This document shows, in pieces, positions 6,566-11,600 of a DNA stretch of 12,107 nucleotides. The position numbers were made by a program, and so were the translations under genes. The first letter of the stretch is position 1. Each line of letters opens with the position of its first letter. The stretch is from Pseudomonadota bacterium (GTDB taxonomy: Bacteria > Pseudomonadota > Alphaproteobacteria > JAAXGF01), in the NCBI GenBank assembly GCA_022563655.1, contig JADFMW010000056.1, forward strand, positions 1 to 12,107, given 5' to 3'. The notes under the pieces are model-generated. The model was not told where the DNA came from. It saw only the letters and a list, made by a program, of their open reading frames with translations, and searched no databases.

Positions 6566-7303
6566 TCAATAGCGCACGGCGACCAGGTAGAGGCCCTCGG
6601 GGGGCGCGGCGGGGCCGCCCGAGCGGCGGTCGCGGGCGGCGAGCGCGGCGGCGAGGTCGGCGGCGGTCCACTTGCCCTCGCCGACGAGCGCCAGCGAGCC
6701 CACCATGTTGCGCACCTGGTGCTGCAGGAACGAGCGCGCCCGCGCGGTGATCGCGATCTCGTCGCCGTGGCGCTCGACCTCGAGCGCATCGAGCGTCTTG
6801 ACCGGCGAGGCGGCCTGGCAGTCGCTGGCGCGGAAGGTCGAGAAGTCGTGGTCGCCGACGAGCACGCGCGCCGCCGTCGCCATCGCTTCGTGATCGAGCG
6901 GCGCGGGGACCCACCAGGCGCGGCCGCGGTCGAGCGCCGGCGGGCCGCGCCGGTTGACGATGCGGTAGCGGTAGACGCGCTCGAGCGCCGAGAAGCGGGC
7001 GTGGAAGTCGTCGTCCACCGGTTCGACCGCGAGCACCGCGACCGCCGCCGGGCGCAGGTGGTGGTTCAGGGCGCCGAGTATCTCGTCGGGCGGGCGGGGG
7101 CGCGCGAGGTCGACGTGCGCGACCTGGCCGAGGGCGTGCACGCCGGCGTCGGTGCGCCCGGCGGCGGCGACCGTGACGCGCTCGCCGCAAAACCTTTCGA
7201 CCGCCTGCTCCAAGGCCTGCTGGATCGAGGGGCCGTTGTCCTGGCGCTGCCAGCCGACGAAGCCGGCGCCGTCGTACTCGAGGGTGAGCTTGTAGCGCGC
7301 CAT
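6566..7303 (-). CDS. truA: tRNA pseudouridine(38-40) synthase TruA
   Basis: Isomerises uridines 38, 39 and 40 in the anticodon stem-loop of many tRNAs. The 245-residue product has family-typical length and opens with MARYKLTLEYDGAGFVGWQR. The catalytic aspartate is D52 in AAGRTDAGVHALGQVAH; further family blocks are FHARFSALERVYRYRI near 105-118, DHDFSTFRAS near 147-156, and FLQHQVRNMVGSL near 191-203. It ends with LYLVAVRY and TGA at 6566-6568. The start is 2 nt downstream of the fmt stop, so the two are co-transcribed and likely coupled. Nothing is unusual apart from the high GC. Confidence 0.97.
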   Translation of the reverse strand: MARYKLTLEYDGAGFVGWQRQDNGPSIQQALEQAVERFCGERVTVAAAGRTDAGVHALGQVAHVDLARPRPPDEILGALNHHLRPAAVAVLAVEPVDDDFHARFSALERVYRYRIVNRRGPPALDRGRAWWVPAPLDHEAMATAARVLVGDHDFSTFRASDCQAASPVKTLDALEVERHGDEIAITARARSFLQHQVRNMVGSLALVGEGKWTAADLAAALAARDRRSGGPAAPPEGLYLVAVRY

Positions 7304-7305
7304 GG

Positions 7306-8241
7306 TCAGGCGAGCGCCGCGCCGAGCGCCGCGCCGAGCGGCACGCGCGCGCCGCGCAGGAAGGCGGCGCCGTCGGTCGGCGCGCGGCCGGAGCGCTGGA
7401 CGCGCGTGAGCCGCAGCGCGCCCTCGCCGCAGGCCACGGTGAAGTCGTCGGCGAGCAGCGTGCCCGGCGCGCCGCGGCCCTCGGCGACCTCGGCGGAAAG
7501 CGCCTTGACCGGGCGTCCGGCGAGCTCGAAATGCACCCCCGGCCGGGGGCTGAACGCGCGCACCTGGCGGTCGAGCTCGGCCGCCGGGCGGCGCCAGTCG
7601 AGGCGGCCCTCGGCCGGGCCCGGCTTGGCGGCGTGGGTGACGCCCTCGGCCGGCTGCGGCCTGGGCTCGAGCGTGCCCGCGGCCAGGCCCGAGAGCGCCC
7701 GAACGACGAGCCGGGCGCCGAGCGCGGCCAGGGTGTCGTGGAGGCTGCCGGCGGTGGCGTCGGCGGCCACGGGCACGCGCTCGACGAGCAGGATCGGGCC
7801 GCTATCGAGGCCCTCGTCCATCGCCATGATCGTCACCCCGGTCTCGCGGTCGCCGGCCTCGATCGCGCGCGGGATCGGCGCCGGCCCGCGCCAGCGCGGC
7901 AACAGCGAGGGGTGCACGTTGACGCAGCCGAGCCGCGGCGCCTCCAGCACGGCCCGGGGCAGGATCAGCCCGTAGGCGGCGACGACGCAGGCGTCGCAGC
8001 CCAGTTCGGCGAAGGCGCGCCACTCGGCCGCGTCCTTGAGGCTCGCCGGCGCGCGCACGGCAAGGTCGAGGCGCTCGGCCGCGTCGTGGACCGGCGAGCG
8101 GGTCAGCTTGTGGCCGCGGCCGGCGGCGCTCGGCGGCCGGGTGTAGACGCAGGCCAGCTCGTGCCCGGCGGCGCGCACCGCCTCGAGCGCCGGCACCGCG
8201 AACGCCGCGGTCCCCATGAAGGCGAGGCGCAGCCCGGGCAT
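7306..8241 (-). CDS. fmt: Methionyl-tRNA formyltransferase
   Basis: Transfers a formyl group from 10-formyltetrahydrofolate to initiator Met-tRNA. The 311-residue product starts with MPGLRLAFMGTAAFAVPALE, the standard Rossmann start, and carries the cofactor-binding block VNVHPSLLPRWRGPAPIPRA (residues 107-126) with N108 and H110, and D146 in MDEGLDSGPIL, corresponding to the Asn/His/Asp catalytic set known in E. coli. The C-terminal OB-like domain (about 205-311) includes VRAFSPRPG. An in-frame TTG at 8274 would add 11 residues; ATG 8241 is preferred because it gives the family N-terminus. The deformylase gene (def) that often precedes fmt is not present upstream here. Followed after 2 nt by truA. 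Confidence 0.96.
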   Translation of the reverse strand: MPGLRLAFMGTAAFAVPALEAVRAAGHELACVYTRPPSAAGRGHKLTRSPVHDAAERLDLAVRAPASLKDAAEWRAFAELGCDACVVAAYGLILPRAVLEAPRLGCVNVHPSLLPRWRGPAPIPRAIEAGDRETGVTIMAMDEGLDSGPILLVERVPVAADATAGSLHDTLAALGARLVVRALSGLAAGTLEPRPQPAEGVTHAAKPGPAEGRLDWRRPAAELDRQVRAFSPRPGVHFELAGRPVKALSAEVAEGRGAPGTLLADDFTVACGEGALRLTRVQRSGRAPTDGAAFLRGARVPLGAALGAALA

Positions 8242-8618
8242 CTTCGTGGGATTACGTGAATCTGTGGCAGCCAAACCCCATCACCCTTCTGTAATCGGCT
8301 GGCGGATGTCAAGTTCAGCGCCGCCAAACCGCTCCGCCGCCGTGGCCGGGATGGACTTCTCGCGCGGCAGTCGCGGCCGGTTTACGAGGCCGGCATACGA
8401 GGGCGGTATCCGCGGGCGGTAAACGCGGGCGGCGGCCGCCTCGCCGCGACAGCCCGCTTCACGACCGATCACATCCTCGCGAGGCCCTTCTCCCAGCCCT
8501 TTTCACGGGCGGGTGTTTCGGCGTAGACATGATCGCTCAACTCGCCCGGCGGGCCGCTAGTAGGTATCCTCCTCTGTGGTGCAAGCCTTCATTTGCATCG
8601 CGTCCAGCGCCGGGCGGC

Positions 8619-8657
8619 GCCGCCTCAGCCCCCCTCCAGGCGAGGCGGCTTTTTTTT
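8619..8657 (+). terminator. Rho-independent terminator with no matching plus-strand gene
   Basis: GCCGCCTC (8619-8626) pairs perfectly with GAGGCGGC (8642-8649), loop of 15 nt, followed immediately by eight T residues (8650-8657). This is a textbook intrinsic terminator for plus-strand transcription, yet both neighbouring genes are on the minus strand. On the minus strand the stem is not followed by T residues. Confidence 0.75.
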
Positions 8658-8697
8658 CGGCTTTTATTCGACTTTATTCGGCTTTTTCGGCTTTTTT
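8650..8697. repeat. Helically phased T-tract repeat (about 10-11 nt units)
   Basis: Five T-rich tracts centred near 8653, 8664, 8675, 8685 and 8694 are separated by CGGC or CGAC. The unit TTCGGCTTTT(A/T) recurs every 9-11 nt. Such spacing matches the helical repeat, which is the known basis of intrinsic DNA curvature by phased A-tracts. It lies just downstream of the minus-strand gene ending at 8705. Confidence 0.7.
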
Positions 8698-8704
8698 GCG
8701 GGCC

Positions 8705-9409
8705 TCAGCCCAGCGCCGCCCGCACCCCGGCGATTTGCTCGTCAACCGAGATCGAGGTTCGCGACGTAATCTCGAGCTCGCGATCCTCGAACACGTCGCG
8801 GTCGGAGTGCTTGCCGCGCCAAGCCTCCACGGCGGCGTCGCGCTCGGTCACCAGCTCGCGGATCTGCGGCCGATACAGCCGCAGCATCGCCGTGATCCAT
8901 CGGTTCACGGGCCACGACGGGCGCGCGTGGTCGATGACGAAGCGGTCGAGCATGGTGCGGACGTCGCGGCCCGCGTACCAGGTTTCGCCCGTGACCCACC
9001 GGTTGGTGGAAAACAGGGCGATGGGAAAACCCTTGCTGTCCATCGAGACGCCAGCCAAGTGGCTGAGCGCATCCTCGCCGGCGGGCCACTCGGCCTTGTC
9101 GTCGTGGGGCGCCGGCGCGACGCCCCGCGGCATGCCCTTGGCGCGCAGGAACGTGTGGAAGTGACCGTGCTCGCCGCCGCGCAGCTCGGTGGGGTGGGCG
9201 TGATAGTAGTACTGGGCGTGGCTTTCGTGGTCGTACACGTCGCCCTTGGGGTAATGGTCCCATTCGTAGAACTTGCCCTGGTCGCGCAGCACCTCGCCGA
9301 CGATGTTGTCGTTGGTATGGCCCAGCACGCGATAGCACTCGAGAATCTCTTCGCCGGCGGCGAGCATCGTCTCGAGCTCGCCGCGCGAAAGCTCCTTCAG
9401 CGTTACCAT
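8705..9409 (-). CDS. His-rich protein of unknown function (possibly DUF6969 family)
   Basis: 234-residue cytoplasmic-looking protein without signal peptide or membrane segment. Start ATG 9409 gives MVTLKELSRGELETMLAAGE; a purine-rich GAAGAG lies about 8-13 nt upstream. The most striking part is residues 45-88: GKFYEWDHYPKGDVYDHESH, then AQYYYHAHPTELRGGEHGHF and HTFL, with eight His, several in HxH spacing, suggesting metal binding or a histidine-based active site. A second block, NRWVTGETWYAG (126-137) and FVIDHARPSWPVNRWITAML (146-165), looks conserved in character. I associate this pattern with the uncharacterised DUF6969 family, but that is memory, not a search. The open frame continues far upstream on the same strand as a shadow of the FGE-like gene. 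It stands alone between the T-tract region and a 155-nt gap with tandem repeats. Confidence 0.75.
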   Translation of the reverse strand: MVTLKELSRGELETMLAAGEEILECYRVLGHTNDNIVGEVLRDQGKFYEWDHYPKGDVYDHESHAQYYYHAHPTELRGGEHGHFHTFLRAKGMPRGVAPAPHDDKAEWPAGEDALSHLAGVSMDSKGFPIALFSTNRWVTGETWYAGRDVRTMLDRFVIDHARPSWPVNRWITAMLRLYRPQIRELVTERDAAVEAWRGKHSDRDVFEDRELEITSRTSISVDEQIAGVRAALG

Positions 9410-9500
9410 GGCTCGCTCTTCGTCGGCCCCCGCCTGCACCCTTGATGGTCCAACCGTCCAAGTGAAATAGTCACGCGCGCCGGCCAATGCAACGCTGCAT

Positions 9501-9562
9501 GCGCCCGCTGGCGCCCGCTGGCGCGGGGCCGGAGCGCGGAGCCGGAGCGCGGAGCCGGAGGC
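9501..9562. repeat. Short tandem repeats between two minus-strand genes
   Basis: GCGCCCGCTG occurs twice in a row (9501-9520) with a partial third copy, then GGAGCGCGGAGCC occurs twice (9531-9556) with a partial third copy. The tract ends right at the stop codon of the FGE-like gene (9565). It looks like slippage-generated low-complexity sequence; no function is evident. Confidence 0.7.
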
Positions 9563-9564
9563 GA

Positions 9565-10443
9565 TCAGTCGGCGCCGGGCGCCGCGGCGACGAGCCGGAA
9601 GCCGATCAGGATGTGCTTGAGACCCGCCGGCCGCGAGTGCCGCGCCGCCGGGCGGCAGACGCCGCAGCCCTTGTCGTCCCAGGAGCCGCCCTTGACGATG
9701 TAGCGGCCGGGCCGGCCGGCCGGCGTGGCCGTCCACTCGAACACCTGTCCGGCGGCGTCGAGCACGCCGAAGGGGCTCGCGCCCCCGGGGAAGGCGCCGA
9801 CCGGCGTGGTCGCGAACGGGCCGGCGTCGTGACTGTTGAGTCGGCCGGCGTCGAACTGATCGCCCCACGGGAAGCGCCGGCCGCCGTCGCCGCGCGCCGC
9901 CCTCTCCCACTCGAGCTCGGTGGGCAGGCGCCAGCGCCGGCCAATCTCGGGGCCGGTCTCGCGACCGAGCCAGGCGGCGTAGGCCAGGGCGTCGCCGTGC
10001 GAGACCAGCACCACCGGGTACCGTTCCATGCCCCGGGGCGGCAGGCCGTCGACCCAGGCGTAACGCCGGGTGCGGGCATAGGGATGGGCAAGGCGGTAGC
10101 TCTTCCAGGTCGCGGGGTCGACGTCCGGAGCAGGGTGGCCGGTGGCGGCGACGAACGCCGCGTACTGGGCGTTGGTGATCGGCGTCCGGGTGATGACGTA
10201 GGCGCCGGTCTCGGCCATGGCGCGCCGGCGTTCGCCGGCATACCAGCGCTGCTGGCGGGTGACGCCGTGGCCGTAGGCGGCCTCGTCGAGGCGGTAAGCC
10301 GCTTCGCGCTCGGCCTCGTCGGAGCCGGCGATGAACGGACCGGCGGGTATGGCGACGGCCTCGGGCATGGGTTGCGCCGCGCACGCCGCGACGCCGCCCG
10401 CCAGCGCCAGCGCGAGGGCGAGGGCGCCGCGGCACGGCCCCAT
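9565..10443 (-). CDS. Exported SUMF1/FGE-fold protein, probable lipoprotein
   Basis: Member of the formylglycine-generating-enzyme-sulfatase (SUMF1) fold family, 292 residues. ATG 10443 is chosen because it starts a clear signal peptide, MGPCRGALALALALAGGVAAC, with a lipobox-like VAAC (Cys21); the longer frame upstream (to 10530) would bury it. Domain features: MPEAVAIPAGPFIAGSDEAE (26-45), ITRTPITNAQYAAFVAATG (84-102), WRLPTELEWERAARG (171-185), FPWG (191-194), SPFGVLDAAGQVFEWT (223-238), KGGSWDD (251-257) and GFRLV (281-285). By hand alignment only one of the two catalytic cysteines of true formylglycine enzymes has a counterpart (C260); C263 is extra. Many family members are not sulfatase activators, and no sulfatase is seen nearby, so the substrate is unknown. 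It is divergent from a degraded multihaem cytochrome gene. Confidence 0.87.
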   Translation of the reverse strand: MGPCRGALALALALAGGVAACAAQPMPEAVAIPAGPFIAGSDEAEREAAYRLDEAAYGHGVTRQQRWYAGERRRAMAETGAYVITRTPITNAQYAAFVAATGHPAPDVDPATWKSYRLAHPYARTRRYAWVDGLPPRGMERYPVVLVSHGDALAYAAWLGRETGPEIGRRWRLPTELEWERAARGDGGRRFPWGDQFDAGRLNSHDAGPFATTPVGAFPGGASPFGVLDAAGQVFEWTATPAGRPGRYIVKGGSWDDKGCGVCRPAARHSRPAGLKHILIGFRLVAAAPGAD

Positions 10444-10525
10444 GCCTGTGCGCGATCGACCGCGCCGCGCCCTCGAGGTTCGGCGTCCGGGGTAGATCGG
10501 TGCGTTGCCAAGAAGATTCATTCCG

Positions 10526-10602
10526 GTCAACCGGGGACGTTAACTGGGGACAGTATACAGTTTTTCGTTATCTCAGAATACGATTGAAACTATATTGAAA
10601 CT
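10526..10602. repeat. Direct and inverted repeats at a rearrangement boundary, possible mobile-element trace
   Basis: GTCAACCGGGGAC (10526-10538) is followed at once by GTTAACTGGGGAC (10539-10551), a 13-nt tandem copy with two differences; AACTG (10541-10545) and CAGTT (10557-10561) are inverted around GGGGACAGTATA; and ATTGAAACT occurs twice (10583-10591, 10594-10602). The tract is A/T-rich against its surroundings. The GGGGACAGTATAC phrase reminds me of repeats near REP-associated (RAYT) transposases, unverified. It sits exactly where the cytochrome remnant loses its 5' part. Confidence 0.45.
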
Positions 10603-11041
10603 CGCTTTTCCGCCACCGTCGACGAAGCCCGCTTCAGCTTGACCAACAGCGGCGTCGGACATGCCTTTCCCACGTACGTTACGCCGCGGGTGGAGATGCG
10701 CGCGGTGGCGCTCGACGCCGACGGCCGGGAGGCGCCGGCGACCGCCGTCCGCCACGTCATCCAGCGTTCGGTCGTCCACCATGGCGGACGGTGGGTCGAG
10801 GAGTTCGACGCCCGCATGCTGCCGGGCGAGACCGTGGCCCCCGCCTTGCCGTGGCGGGGCTATGCCAGGGCCCGGCTGTGGTTGGAGGTCATGCCCGACG
10901 ACGACGATGAACCAGGTCTACGATGCCTTGCTGAGCGCCATGGCGCCGGGCTCCGCCGCCGCGCCCCTCATCAACCGCGCCGCGCGCGCCAGCCGTTTCC
11001 GTCTGTTCGTCACCGAGGTCGAAAGGCCCTCGGCGCCGTGA
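10588..11041 (+). pseudogene. 3' remnant of a multihaem c-type cytochrome gene, truncated and frameshifted
   Basis: The visible protein (from about 10597) contains FSLTNSGVGHAFPTYVTPRV, the hallmark of the C-terminal beta domain in many bacterial multihaem cytochromes, then a Pro-Gly-Glu-Thr loop (MLPGETVAPALPW). All haem-binding CxxCH motifs and the N-terminus are missing, because upstream the frame stops at 10585-10587 within the repeat tract and there is no plausible start. Near 10912-10913 one extra C in GAACCAGG shifts the frame: removing it continues ...DEQVYDALLSAMAPGSAAAP and RASRFRLFVTEVERPSAP to a TGA at 11039-11041, in keeping with the family ending. It is therefore a dead fragment by two independent lesions, unless the single base is a sequencing error. 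Confidence 0.82.
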
Positions 11042-11154
11042 ACAGCAAGGCTCCGCCGGGCCTGGCCGGATCCCGCCTGGGGGCGTCTTTTTAGGGCGAA
11101 GAGCCAGGCAAGCCGCCGGATAACGCCGGATCAAATTATGGTGAACACGGTGCA

Positions 11155-11184
11155 AAGGGCTTTGTTGGCGCCGCGCCAGCCCTT
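11155..11184 (+). promoter_or_regulatory. Compound hairpin, possible promoter/operator region of the Cys-rich genes
   Basis: AAGGGC (11155-11160) pairs with GCCCTT (11179-11184), and an inner TGGCG (11166-11170) pairs with CGCCA (11174-11178); only the 5-nt TTTGT bulge interrupts the stem. A weak promoter match, TTGTTG (11162-11167) and TATTCT (11184-11189) with 16 nt between, would place the inner palindrome in the spacer, as an operator would be. It could equally be a terminator of the decayed gene upstream. The remaining part of 11042-11232 shows no gene. Confidence 0.35.
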
Positions 11185-11232
11185 ATTCTCTCGTGCGATC
11201 CTTCTCGATAACTTACAGGCGAGGCCTTAACC

Positions 11233-11577
11233 ATGTCGATACGCAACCGGCTTCTTTCGACCACCTTCATCCCCATCGTGATGAGCTTCGGGGTGGGGCT
11301 TACCGTGGCGGGCGGCACCCCGCAGGCAGCCACCGATTCGCCCTACCAGGTGGCCGCGTCCCATAACCCGTGTAACCCTTGCGCGGCCAAGAACCCGTGT
11401 AACCCTTGCGCGGCCAAGAACCCGTGTAACCCGTGCGCGGCCAAGAACCCGTGTAACCCGTGCGCGGCCAAGAACCCGTGTAACCCGTGCGCGGCCACGA
11501 ACCCGTGTAACCCGTGCGCGGCCACGAACCCGTGCAATCCCTGCAATCCCTGCAACCCCTGCAAGCCGAAGTCGTAA
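11233..11577 (+). CDS. Exported Cys-rich repeat protein, NPCNPCAAK type (copy 1)
   Basis: 114-residue protein of unknown function, not a family I can name. Residues 1-32 are a classical signal peptide: basic MSIRNR, hydrophobic LLSTTFIPIVMSFGVGLTVA, and an AxA-like site near TPQA-AT. After a short spacer, residues 45-98 are six nonapeptides NPCNPCAAK (the last two ending AAT), then NPCNPCNPCNPC and the tail KPKS. All 16 Cys lie in the repeat, in CxxC spacing (C-N-P-C) alternating with a CAAKNPC gap. There is no CxxCH, so it is not a cytochrome. A periplasmic metal-binding, redox-buffering or precursor-peptide role is inference. ATG 11233 follows a GAGG at 11221-11224. TAA at 11575-11577 leaves 23 nt to a paralogous second gene, so the two form an operon. 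Confidence 0.85.
   Translation: MSIRNRLLSTTFIPIVMSFGVGLTVAGGTPQAATDSPYQVAASHNPCNPCAAKNPCNPCAAKNPCNPCAAKNPCNPCAAKNPCNPCAATNPCNPCAATNPCNPCNPCNPCKPKS
11365..11562 (+). repeat. 27-nt tandem coding repeats of copy 1
   Basis: Six 27-nt units (encoding NPCNPCAAK or NPCNPCAAT) followed by four 9-nt NPC units. The 27-nt units differ at only one to three bases, and neighbouring copies share the same variants (CCTTGC in the first two, CCGTGC later), a sign of unit duplication or homogenisation. Confidence 0.88.
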
Positions 11578-11600
11578 TAGCCAGGCGAGGCGCCTTAACC

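Larger units (their letters stand above)
8242..8704. other. 463-nt stretch without a supported gene
   Basis: Between the fmt start and the stop of the next minus-strand gene. It must hold the fmt promoter, which I could not pick out. 8390-8440 is low-complexity with several GCGGGCGGT-like units. A plus-strand intrinsic terminator (8619-8657) and a T-rich repeat (8650-8697) fill the far end. Small open frames here look like GC-driven shadows with no recognisable motif. The presence of a plus-strand terminator suggests an unrecognised plus-strand transcript, perhaps a small RNA beginning around 8450-8560. Confidence 0.5.

Noticed and set aside
8529..9164. Plus-strand frame across the terminator and antisense to the His-rich gene
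   Set aside because: It runs through an intrinsic terminator, has no recognisable domain, and its Ser/Arg composition is typical of an antisense shadow.
9410..10435. Minus-strand frame extending the His-rich protein to 576 residues
   Set aside because: The added part is an Arg/Pro-rich shadow of the FGE-like gene; ATG 9409 has its own purine-rich site.
10444..10530. 29-residue N-terminal extension of the FGE-like protein
   Set aside because: It would place Arg-rich sequence before a clear signal peptide; the start at 10443 gives a normal lipoprotein signal.
10583..10602. Two ATTGAAACT copies, similar to the 3' end of many CRISPR repeats
   Set aside because: The copies are only 2 nt apart, there is no full-length repeat, no regularly spaced array and no cas gene.
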